DNA from: CAYNYF01 sp964401385
GTDB taxonomy: Bacteria; Planctomycetota; Phycisphaerae; SM23-33
NCBI GenBank assembly: GCA_964401385.1
Contig: CAYNYF010000064.1
Coordinates: 1 to 24,713 of the forward strand
Length of the DNA: 24,713 nt
Reading direction: 5' to 3'
The notes beneath the pieces were generated by a model, which saw nothing but the letters and a program-made list of their open reading frames with translations, was not told the DNA's origin and made no database searches. Positions 14,726 through 21,603 of the stretch are shown piece after piece. Position numbers and translations under genes: made by a program. The stretch's first letter is position 1. Every line of letters starts with the position of its first letter.

Positions 14726-15655
14726 CTACGGCCAGTCCACCCTGCGTTCGGTCAGGAAGCGGATGACATCGTCCCGGCCGGGAATGCCCGCCCGGCCGCC
14801 CATCTGCCTGCACTTCATGGCCGCCGCCGCGGAGGCGAACTGGAGGTTCTTCACGAACGGAAATCCCTCCACCAGCCCGTAGCAGAAGGCCCCGTGGAAG
14901 GTGTCGCCCGCGCCGGTGGTGTCCACCACCTTCACCGGGAACGCGGGCATCTCCGCCAGGTCCTCGCCGTCGAGATACACCAGTCCCCGCTCGCCCAGGG
15001 TGATGACGACGCGCTCCGGCCCCATCGCGCGGACGGCCGTGCAGGCGGCGAGGTAATCATCGCTGCCGGCCAATCGCCGGGCGCAGCCCTCGGAGATGAT
15101 GGCGAAGCCCACGTAGGCCAGCAGGGCCGCGGTCCGCTCGCCGACGCCGCCCAGGTCCGCGACGACCGGCACGCCGAGCCGCCGGGCCTGCCGGGCGGCC
15201 CGCAATGCGCTGGCCGGATACGTCCCGTCCACCAGCAGGCAGCCGGTGCCCTTCAGCGCCTCGGGCGAGCCGATCGGCTCCTTCGGCTCGGAGAAGCCCG
15301 CCCCGTAGGGGAAGTGCCGCTGCCCGGTGGGGCTGTCGACGCAGACCACGACCATGGGCCCCCGGCCGCCGGGCATCACGACGACATGGCGCGTGTCCAC
15401 CTTCTCGCGCCGCAGCCCGTCCAGGATCATCCGTCCCATCCAGTCGTCGCCGACGGCGGCCCACAGCTCCGCCCGCCCGCCGAGCCGCGCCACCGTCACC
15501 ATGGCCGTGCCCACCATGCCGCCGCCCTGCACCTGGAAGTCGAGGATCTTGTTGTCCACCAGCGGGGCCTGCACGTCCTGCCACAGGATGAGCTGGTCCA
15601 GGACGGCCAGCCCGACGCCGACGACCTTCTTCCCGCTGTCGGAGCCCGCGTTCAT
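14726..15655 (-). CDS. PfkB-family carbohydrate kinase
   Basis: A 309-residue protein. Its ATG overlaps the stop of the upstream aldolase gene (ATGA), which fixes the start. N-terminal QGGGMVGTAMVTVARLGGRA is the substrate-side signature of ribokinase/PfkB enzymes. C-terminal VVDTTGAGDTFHGAFCYGLV contains the DTxGAGD motif with catalytic Asp251. The enzyme would transfer phosphate from ATP to a sugar or sugar phosphate. Coupling to a class II aldolase suggests a phospho-sugar catabolic step, with the kinase making a substrate such as a ketose bisphosphate and the aldolase cleaving it. The exact sugar cannot be read from the sequence. Confidence 0.9.
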   Translation of the reverse strand: MNAGSDSGKKVVGVGLAVLDQLILWQDVQAPLVDNKILDFQVQGGGMVGTAMVTVARLGGRAELWAAVGDDWMGRMILDGLRREKVDTRHVVVMPGGRGPMVVVCVDSPTGQRHFPYGAGFSEPKEPIGSPEALKGTGCLLVDGTYPASALRAARQARRLGVPVVADLGGVGERTAALLAYVGFAIISEGCARRLAGSDDYLAACTAVRAMGPERVVITLGERGLVYLDGEDLAEMPAFPVKVVDTTGAGDTFHGAFCYGLVEGFPFVKNLQFASAAAAMKCRQMGGRAGIPGRDDVIRFLTERRVDWP

Positions 15656-16500
15656 ATCAGCCCGCCTGCCCCCAGCTCGCCGAGGTAGCGGGTGACGGTG
15701 GCGGCGACCGCCTCTCTGCCGGCCTTCAGCGCCGCCGACCAGCCGCACCGCCCGCCGGCATCGGTAACGGCCGCGCACAGGGCGTCGCTGAAGTCCTTGT
15801 GGAGCTGCGTGGCGATGTTGAGCTTCCGCACGCCCAGTTCGGCCGATCTGCGAATGTCGGCCGCGGGCAGGCCCGTGCCCCCGTGAAGGGCCAGCGGCAC
15901 GCCCGCGCGCGAGGCGATCGCCTCGATCAGGTTGAACCGCAGCCGCGGCGGCTTCTTGTAGAACCCGTGCGCGTTCCCCACGGCCGGGGCGAGGATGTCC
16001 ACGTGCGTCTCCCGGACAAAGCGGGCGGCCTCGTCGGGGTCGGCCAGCTCCGCCGGCTCGCCGCCGGCCGACTGCTCCTGGCTGAAGCTGCCCAGCTCGC
16101 CCTCGATGGTCGCCCCGTGGGCGTGCGCGAGGGCGGCCATCTCGCGGGTTCTGCGGACGTTCTCGTCGAACTCGCACGCCGAGGCGTCGAACATCACGCT
16201 CTTGAAGCCGAGCTTGAGGGCGGTCTCGATCTCCCGTTCCTCCCGGCCGTGGTCGAGGTGGAGAATCACCGGCACCGACGACCGCGCCGCGAAGGACCGC
16301 GCCAGGTCCGCGCAGGCCTCCAGCCCGATGTAGCCGGCCCCCGGCGCCCACACCAGCAGCAGCGCCGGCGCCCGCGCCGCCTCACAGGCCGTCAGCACCC
16401 CCAGCAGGAAGTCGCTCTGCCCGCCGCCGATGTCGAAGCCGGGAAGGCAGAGCTTCCTCGCGTTCAGAAGGGGCATCACCTCGTTGAGGCTCACCAGCAT
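15652..16500 (-). CDS. Class II fructose-bisphosphate/tagatose-type aldolase
   Basis: A 282-residue protein, the family's usual length. The start follows AAGGAG a few bases upstream. The zinc-enzyme motifs are present: HLDHG at 81-85 with catalytic Asp83 and zinc ligand His84, EGELG with Glu135, NAHG with His178, and LHGGTG with His206. KLNIAT at 226-231 matches the phosphate/substrate loop. The reaction is cleavage of a ketose bisphosphate into dihydroxyacetone phosphate and an aldehyde. Its sequence cannot tell fructose, tagatose or another bisphosphate substrate apart. It is co-transcribed with the PfkB kinase through an ATGA overlap. Confidence 0.9.
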   Translation of the reverse strand: MLVSLNEVMPLLNARKLCLPGFDIGGGQSDFLLGVLTACEAARAPALLLVWAPGAGYIGLEACADLARSFAARSSVPVILHLDHGREEREIETALKLGFKSVMFDASACEFDENVRRTREMAALAHAHGATIEGELGSFSQEQSAGGEPAELADPDEAARFVRETHVDILAPAVGNAHGFYKKPPRLRFNLIEAIASRAGVPLALHGGTGLPAADIRRSAELGVRKLNIATQLHKDFSDALCAAVTDAGGRCGWSAALKAGREAVAATVTRYLGELGAGGLI

Positions 16501-16739
16501 GCCTTCTCCTTATCCGGTCGGGCCTGGCTCCCGCGCCCTGGTGAAATGCCGGCCGCCGGGCGGTCCCGCCCGGGCCGGGCGATCTGGAGTATAAGCGGAC
16601 GCCGCCCCGCAGCACATGCTTTTCCGCGGCCGCGGGGCCTCTCTGACCTCCCGCCCGCGACCGCCGGCGTCTCCCGGATTCTACCCCCGCAACGCTTCGC
16701 CACAAGTTTGGATTCACCCATGACCTGCGCCGGTGGCGA
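16501..16739 (-). other. Leader and promoter region of aldolase-kinase operon
   Basis: No gene is seen here. A TATACT -10 box on the minus strand lies at 16588-16593; no good -35 box is seen. A perfect inverted repeat CCGGGCGG / CCGCCCGG (16556-16573) lies in the leader and could form a hairpin before the aldolase start. Confidence 0.4.
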
Positions 16740-16877
16740 GTGAGCTACGTGCGCCTGGGACACCCCATACGGAGCTTCCACGTGATTATCTGGCCATCAG
16801 ATGACGAACTTCGTTTCTTCGCCTGGTGGAAGGATGTAGCCGATGAGGCGAAGAAGAGAAAATGTGCTGAGAACTGA
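16740..16877 (+). CDS. Possible small ORF or gene end fragment
   Basis: From a GTG at 16740 the frame reads VSYVRLGHPIRSFHVIIWPS, then DDELRFFAWWKDVADEAKKR and KCAEN before TGA. It is coherent and less GC-rich than nearby genes. The upstream frame is open to 16647 but has no ATG. The ribosome site is weak. It ends 4 bp before the stop of the opposite-strand ATPase-partner gene. It may be a truncated gene end brought in with that module, or a small protein of about 45 residues. Confidence 0.3.
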   Translation: MSYVRLGHPIRSFHVIIWPSDDELRFFAWWKDVADEAKKRKCAEN

Positions 16878-16881
16878 GCCC

Positions 16882-17331
16882 CTAGCGCAGCTTGAGCCGT
16901 CGCACGAGCTGAATCCCGTTCTTGTCGAGCACCCTTCGCTGTGGTGAGTTCGGCAGTATGTTTATTCCTCCGGCACTCACCCACACAAACCTGCCTCGCT
17001 GTACTTCGTTCAGAGGTTGGCCCGTCATCCAGCTCTCGAGCCACCCCTTCTTCCTGAGCACGAGCTGGATCTCGCTGACCTTCGCCCTGTGGAATTCAAC
17101 GAAAAACGCTTTGTCATTCTTGTTGCTTATGCGATAGCCGATTGCATAGTCCCATCGGTTGGCGTTCGGGTAGGTCGCTCGCAAGGCAGCGTCTATGTTG
17201 ACGCTGCCTGCGATTCGGCGCGGGTCACGTGCATTGATGCTGGACCTATGGGCCTTGCTCAGCGAGCGGAGCCCTACACGAAAATGTGTGGCAATCTCGA
17301 GTGTGCCTTGGACAGCGGTCTTGAACTTCAT
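16882..17331 (-). CDS. 149-aa partner protein of AAA ATPase (putative nuclease-like)
   Basis: A 149-residue protein starting at 17331, where ATGA overlaps the ATPase stop, so the start is firm. A central motif reads NIDAAL at 46-51, then RWDYAIGY at 59-66 with Asp61, then FFVEFHRAKVSEI with Glu79, His81 and Lys84. The tail ends with FVWVSAGG and LKLR. Asp followed by a strand with Glu-x-His-x-x-Lys resembles the layout of PD-(D/E)XK-type nucleases, but the key Lys is shifted and the fold is unproven. Residues look conserved and globular, with no signal or membrane helix. The coupling implies a stoichiometric complex with the ATPase. I know of no named family to assign. Confidence 0.7.
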   Translation of the reverse strand: MKFKTAVQGTLEIATHFRVGLRSLSKAHRSSINARDPRRIAGSVNIDAALRATYPNANRWDYAIGYRISNKNDKAFFVEFHRAKVSEIQLVLRKKGWLESWMTGQPLNEVQRGRFVWVSAGGINILPNSPQRRVLDKNGIQLVRRLKLR

Positions 17332-18524
17332 TCGTGTCCCTCGGGACTGCCAGCTGCGATCTCGCCAATCACCTGGCCCACTCGACCGCTGAACTCCGTC
17401 AAGCCACCCCATCCTGCCTCTGCGGGATTGTCTGCCCCCGGATCAAGCCCGGATATGTCCCGGGCCACATGGCCTCTAGAGCCCCGTAAGCGTTCAAAGT
17501 AATAGACGCGTTTTTCCTTCCGGATAGCCGCTCGGGCGATTTTCCTCATCTCAGGGCTGTGTCTGCTAAGACCGAACATGTCAATGACCTTGTCGGGCAG
17601 AGCGCCGTAGCCCTGAATGGTTCGCAGCCCCCAGACGACATCAAGGACGTGGGGAGAGTGCGTGGACAATACAACGCGGTATCCTCGCCACAGCAACTCG
17701 AGGATGACAAGCATTACGGCCGAAATTGCTGCGGGGTGGAGGCCCATCTCAGGTTCCTCAACGATCACCCATTCGGTATCACCTCGCCGAGCGGTCTTCG
17801 CCGAAGGACAGAGCCAGTAGAGACCAAGCAGCAGCGGAACGAACTCGCGCTGCCCCGCCGACCACACCATGAAAGGAAGCTTGTCGCCTTCGCCCTGCAA
17901 AACAAGACGCCGCTGAACGCCTCCCATCCGGTCAAGCTTCAAGGAGAATCCGTGGAAGACAGCGGCATCGAGGGCCTTGCGAAGCTCGGCCTTGAGCCTG
18001 CCTGCCTGCGGAAACACGCTTGCGGTCTTGCCTCCTCCTAGGCCGGCCTGCATTTGCATACGGAGCTTCTCACTGAAGCTTGGTACAACATATGGGTCTC
18101 CTGCGGCGAAATCGGTAAACGGCCTCGGCCACCCCATGCTCAGCGACAACACCCGCTGGGCGGGAATGTACAACATCTTCTCCATGCGCTTGTGACGTTT
18201 GGCTTTCGCGAAGTTCTTCAACCTAGTGGGAAGATCAACATGCTCTTCTTCCCAGACAAGGACGCTGGCGCCGCTTCCTGATTCCGTCCACACGCCCCGC
18301 ATGCCCTCGCCCAAGTACAGGTTTAGGAAGAGGTTCAAATTGCCCTCCCACTCATACCCGTACCTCTTCAGATCGTCGGTGATCTTTGGGCCGTCAACCA
18401 TCAGTTTCAGGAACTGAAGGAAGATGCTCTTCCCACTGGCCTGGGGGCCGACAAGCACGGTCAGGTCGCCGAACTCAACATTGGCGTCCTTGAGCGGTCC
18501 AACGTTCTGCAAGGCGAGCTTCAT
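17328..18524 (-). CDS. AAA/ABC-like ATPase (RecF/OLD-type), possible defence gene
   Basis: A 398-residue protein with GGAG 8 bases before the ATG at 18524. Residues 26-33 are Walker A (GPQASGKS). An ABC-type signature SAGQ is at 222-225. Walker B VIVEEP at 253-258 has the Glu dyad, and MGLHP follows. STHSPH at 287-292 is the His-switch of SMC/RecF/OLD ATPases. The helical arm between (residues about 95-215) is short, as in small single-subunit AAA proteins of defence modules. There is no TOPRIM domain. Small ATPases like this pair with effectors in Septu-, Gabija- or PARIS-type systems. Its partner is the overlapping 149-aa gene. Defence is inferred from arrangement and motif, not shown. Confidence 0.85.
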   Translation of the reverse strand: MKLALQNVGPLKDANVEFGDLTVLVGPQASGKSIFLQFLKLMVDGPKITDDLKRYGYEWEGNLNLFLNLYLGEGMRGVWTESGSGASVLVWEEEHVDLPTRLKNFAKAKRHKRMEKMLYIPAQRVLSLSMGWPRPFTDFAAGDPYVVPSFSEKLRMQMQAGLGGGKTASVFPQAGRLKAELRKALDAAVFHGFSLKLDRMGGVQRRLVLQGEGDKLPFMVWSAGQREFVPLLLGLYWLCPSAKTARRGDTEWVIVEEPEMGLHPAAISAVMLVILELLWRGYRVVLSTHSPHVLDVVWGLRTIQGYGALPDKVIDMFGLSRHSPEMRKIARAAIRKEKRVYYFERLRGSRGHVARDISGLDPGADNPAEAGWGGLTEFSGRVGQVIGEIAAGSPEGHE

Positions 18525-18586
18525 GGTCTGTACTCCGATGTGCTCCCTGACACTGTGGGCCGTCGCGCCCGAGTCTGCTAAGCCTA

Positions 18587-18615
18587 ATACTACCCGAGAG
18601 GAGCTATTGAGGCAA
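18587..18615 (-). promoter_or_regulatory. Promoter of ATPase-partner module
   Basis: On the minus strand TTGCCT (18610-18615) and TAGTAT (18587-18592) are 17 bases apart. Each matches four of six consensus positions. It stands 63 bases before the ATPase start. Confidence 0.45.
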
Positions 18616-18781
18616 CCAACGGCAAGAACACACGGTGCGCGAATTCACCACGATGCCTTCTCCTATTGCGGCGGCAGCGCGCCGTTCGAAGATGCCGTCA
18701 ATACCGCCCGGAGCAAAGGTGTCGATAGCAGCCACCATATCCCTCCCCGGCAACGGTCCGTATGTCGTTGCCGGGGCCAGA

Positions 18782-19555
18782 TTACTGCCCGGCCTTGGTC
18801 AGTTCGTCGGCGATGAGTTCGGCGGCGCGGCGGCCGGAGAGGAGCATGCCGCCGAAGATCGGTCCCATTCTCGGCCCGCCCAGGACGGTGCAGACGCTCA
18901 TGCCGCAGACCCACAGGCCGGGGTAGACCTGGCAGACGTTCTCGACGACGAAGGCCTCGCCGGCGGCGGCGTCCATGGGCCCCTCGCCGCCACCTTTGGC
19001 CTGCACGATTCCCCGCTTCCGGAGGGCGTCGAACACGGCCGCGTCGTGCCCGGTGGCGTCGACGACGGCCCCGGCCGAAAACGTGATGGGGTCGATCGGC
19101 AGGGCTTCCCCGATCATGCTGCGGTTGACCACCGCGCCGGCGACCCTGCCCTGACGCACGCAGACGTCCTCCACCGTCAGCAGGTTCAGCAGCACCGCGC
19201 CGGCCTGCAAAGCCTTCCAGCACAGCCCGGCGGCCAGCTCGACGCTGTCGGCCGTGTGCAGCCCGCCGCCGCAGGGACGGTGCCTCACGCCGACCTCGTC
19301 CAGCAGGGGCAGGGCGCCCTCCTGGAAGACGGCCTCGCTCATGGCCATGCCGCCGCCCCAGATTCCCCCGCCGGGGGAGAGGCGCTTTTCCAGCACGGTC
19401 ACCTTCACGCCCTTTTGGGCGAGGTCGAACGCGGCCGTCAGCCCCGAGGGGCCGGCCCCGCAGATGAGCACGTCGCTGACGATCCTGTCGGCGAGCTTCT
19501 CGTGATAGGTGCTGATGATCGCCTTGGAGATTTCTGTTTCCTGCAAGCCGGGCAT
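18782..19555 (-). CDS. thi4: Thi4-type thiazole synthase
   Basis: A 257-residue protein starting at 19555, with GAGG 6 bases upstream; its length fits the archaeal/bacterial Thi4 group. Residues 33-38 (GAGPSG) start the NAD/FAD-binding Rossmann fold, with LEK at 55-57. Later motifs include GGGIWGGGM, DATGHDA and GPIFGGMLLSG. Thi4 makes the ADP-thiazole precursor of thiamin from NAD, glycine and a sulfur donor. In yeast the sulfur is taken from Cys205, and in archaeal enzymes a His replaces it so sulfide is used. Here the aligned residue within ALPIDP is Pro153, so suicide sulfur donation is excluded and a sulfide-dependent mechanism is expected. No TPP riboswitch is visible upstream. It is a single gene. 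Confidence 0.88.
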   Translation of the reverse strand: MPGLQETEISKAIISTYHEKLADRIVSDVLICGAGPSGLTAAFDLAQKGVKVTVLEKRLSPGGGIWGGGMAMSEAVFQEGALPLLDEVGVRHRPCGGGLHTADSVELAAGLCWKALQAGAVLLNLLTVEDVCVRQGRVAGAVVNRSMIGEALPIDPITFSAGAVVDATGHDAAVFDALRKRGIVQAKGGGEGPMDAAAGEAFVVENVCQVYPGLWVCGMSVCTVLGGPRMGPIFGGMLLSGRRAAELIADELTKAGQ

Positions 19556-19613
19556 TTCTATCCTCACTCCTGCGGCGTCCCTGCCTGATCGCGCCGCCCA
19601 TCGGCGCAGAGCA

Positions 19614-19644
19614 AAGATACTACTATCTTGGCGGCAATGCTCAA
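19614..19644 (-). promoter_or_regulatory. Promoter of thi4 with inverted repeat over -10
   Basis: TTGAGC (19639-19644) and TAGTAT (19617-19622) are 16 bases apart on the minus strand. AAGATA (19614-19619) and TATCTT (19624-19629) form an inverted repeat across the -10 box and could be an operator. The role is inferred. Confidence 0.5.
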
Positions 19645-19680
19645 GTGTCTGCTTGCCTGACCTATCCGGAGTTTGCCGAA

Positions 19681-20231
19681 CCGGGCTGGGAGCTGGCAAC
19701 TGCGCGGGTGGCGAGAGCCATGGAATGAGACATCGCCGAGACAATTCCGGTGCGTGCGAGCACGCACCCTACGCCCCGCCCCAGCCCCATCGGGGCGTCT
19801 TGACCGGATGGGCAGGCAAGGCGCCCCTACGGGGCTCCGGCCGGGCTAACCCGGCCACCTCCCAGGGCTCGCGCCCTGGGCTAAGAAAGGCGCCCCTGCC
19901 GGGGCTGCCCGTGGAACCGGCCACACGTCAGTCTGCTTGCGGGTTGCACCGGGCGGGGCGGGAGCCGGCAACTGCGCGGGTGGCGAGAGCCATGGAATGA
20001 GACATCGCCGAGACAATTCCGGTGCGTGCGAGCACGCACCCTACGCCCGGCCCCAGCCCCATCGGGGCGTCTTGACCGGATGGGCAGCCAAGGCGCCCCT
20101 ACGGGGCTCCAGGGCGGCGAAGCCCTCCACCTCCCCGGGCTGGCGCCCTGGGCTAAGAAAGGCGCCCCTGCGGGAGCTACCCATGGAACTGGCCACACGT
20201 CAGTCTGCTTGCGGCTTGCACCGGGCGGGCC
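19681..20231. repeat. Two tandem 272-bp hairpin-rich repeats
   Basis: The unit 19681-19952 is repeated as 19953-20231, offset 272 with no net gap between GGCAACTGCGCGGGTGGCG (19695 and 19967) and GTCTGCTTGC (19931 and 20203). Each unit holds a perfect hairpin GGTGCGTGC / GCACGCACC with a two-base centre. It also holds several G/C stems such as GGCTCGCGCCCTGGGCTAAG. A middle part differs more between copies. Open frames across it are Arg/Pro/Gly-rich and are not believed. The block resembles dispersed hairpin clusters of planctomycete genomes. It separates thi4 from the URO-D gene. Confidence 0.8.
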
Positions 20232-20263
20232 CGGCGGGCATGATACCCCGGCCGGGACTTTTC

Positions 20264-20292
20264 GACGAGCGACGAGTCGACGAGCGACGTGG
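20264..20292. repeat. Short direct repeat before URO-D gene
   Basis: TCGACGAGCGACG occurs twice in a row in this 29-base stretch. It sits about 55 bases upstream of the URO-D gene start. No function is known. Confidence 0.5.
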
Positions 20293-20345
20293 GAGGCAGG
20301 CATTCCCGCAACGTAGCCGCGGCGCGAATGCAGCACGGGCAGACC

Positions 20346-21485
20346 ATGAACGGAAAGCAGCGCGTCAGAGCGGCCATCGCCCGCGAGGCGCCGGACAAGG
20401 TGCCGCTGGGCTTCTACGCGGTCGACCACGACACCATCGAGCGCGTCCTCGGGCGGAAGACCTACGTCCGCAACAAGGTCGAGACCGAAATCGCCCTGTG
20501 GCAGGGGCGGCGCGACGAGCTGGCCGAGAGCCTCAAGAAGGACACCGTCGAGTTCTACCGCAAGATCGACTGCGCGGACGTCATCCTTCCCAAGGAGGCG
20601 CACGTCCTGCCGCCGGCCGACTACGAGCCCATCGGCGCCAAGCGGCTCGATACGGACAAGTGGCAGACCGGCGACGGCCGGGTCTTCCAGGCCGTCCCGG
20701 AGGTCAACGAGATCCGCTGCATGCACGATCCCGCGGCCGGGGGGCGCCAGTTCACCGTGGCCGACTTCGCCGACGAGTCGGCCCCGCCGCCGCCGGACGC
20801 GAGCTGCTACGAGGTCGTGGACTACCTGCTGGGAGAGCTGGGCGACGAGCGGTACATCCCCAGCCTCATCCCGACGGTGGGGCTGGTGCTGCTGGGCGGC
20901 ATGGAGAACGGGCTGATGCTGTACGCCCTGGCCCCGGAGGTGGTGCGCGCGGCCGCGAGGCAGCAGGTGAAGCGCCAGAACGCCCTGGACGAGCACAACA
21001 TCCGCCCCGGCTCGGCGGGCGTGATGTTCGACAACGACATGGCCGGGACCCGCGGCCCGCTGATCTCGCCGGCGATGTTCCGCGAAATGGCCTTTCCCTA
21101 TTTCAAGGAACGCGCCCGCCACGCCAAGGGCTTCCACGAGCAGCTCATCCTGCACAACTGCGGCAACAACATCCCGCTGATGGAGATGTTCATCGAGGCC
21201 GGCGTGGACTGCTATCAGTCCCTCCAGACCACGGCCGGCATGGAGGTCGGGCTTCTCAAGGAGATGTTCGGCCAGCGGATGTGCTTCTGGGGCGGCGTGG
21301 GGCTGGAGGTGCTGATTGCGGGCACGCCCGCCGACGTCCGCCGGGCGGTCCGCACGGCCATGGAGCGCGGCGCCGGCGGCGGGGGGTTCATCCTCGGGCC
21401 CAGCCACTCCATCGCCATGAACACCAAGTACGAGAACTTCATGGCCATGCTGGATGAGTTCGTTAAGCTGCGGGAGAAGTTCTGA
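20346..21485 (+). CDS. URO-D superfamily methyltransferase-like protein
   Basis: A 379-residue protein from the ATG at 20346; an in-frame ATG at 20328 has no better site. The N-terminus (MNGKQRVRAAIAREAPDKVP) is typical of the uroporphyrinogen-decarboxylase superfamily. HNCGNN with His270 and Cys272 forms the metal site of MtaA/CmuA-like corrinoid methyltransferases. The following AGVDCYQSLQTTAGM, FWGGVG and GGGGFILGPSHSI with NTKYENFMAMLDE are typical of large planctomycete paralogue groups. True UroD needs Arg and Asp residues not placed here. Heme synthesis is unlikely; methyl transfer from a methylated sugar or amine is more likely, but the substrate is unknown. It lies 118 bp upstream of a DUF4091 protein. 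Confidence 0.85.
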   Translation: MNGKQRVRAAIAREAPDKVPLGFYAVDHDTIERVLGRKTYVRNKVETEIALWQGRRDELAESLKKDTVEFYRKIDCADVILPKEAHVLPPADYEPIGAKRLDTDKWQTGDGRVFQAVPEVNEIRCMHDPAAGGRQFTVADFADESAPPPPDASCYEVVDYLLGELGDERYIPSLIPTVGLVLLGGMENGLMLYALAPEVVRAAARQQVKRQNALDEHNIRPGSAGVMFDNDMAGTRGPLISPAMFREMAFPYFKERARHAKGFHEQLILHNCGNNIPLMEMFIEAGVDCYQSLQTTAGMEVGLLKEMFGQRMCFWGGVGLEVLIAGTPADVRRAVRTAMERGAGGGGFILGPSHSIAMNTKYENFMAMLDEFVKLREKF

Positions 21486-21603
21486 CAGGGAAGCGGCCCC
21501 CGTGCGGAAGCGGTGAGCGGCGAATATGGCGATGCGACGCTGGCGAGACAATTGGCTGGCGCGTCTGACGGCCGCGGCGAGCTTGCGGAAAGGAGTAATG
21601 TCG

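Noticed and set aside
15799..16743. Plus-strand frame over the aldolase gene
   Set aside because: Arg/His/Pro-rich antisense shadow of a gene with clear zinc motifs.
19556..19760. TPP riboswitch before thi4
   Set aside because: The conserved CUGAGA and the later ACC..GAACCUGAUC words are not present on the minus strand.
19681..20231. CRISPR array
   Set aside because: Only two units of 272 bp with no short repeats and spacers, and no cas genes.
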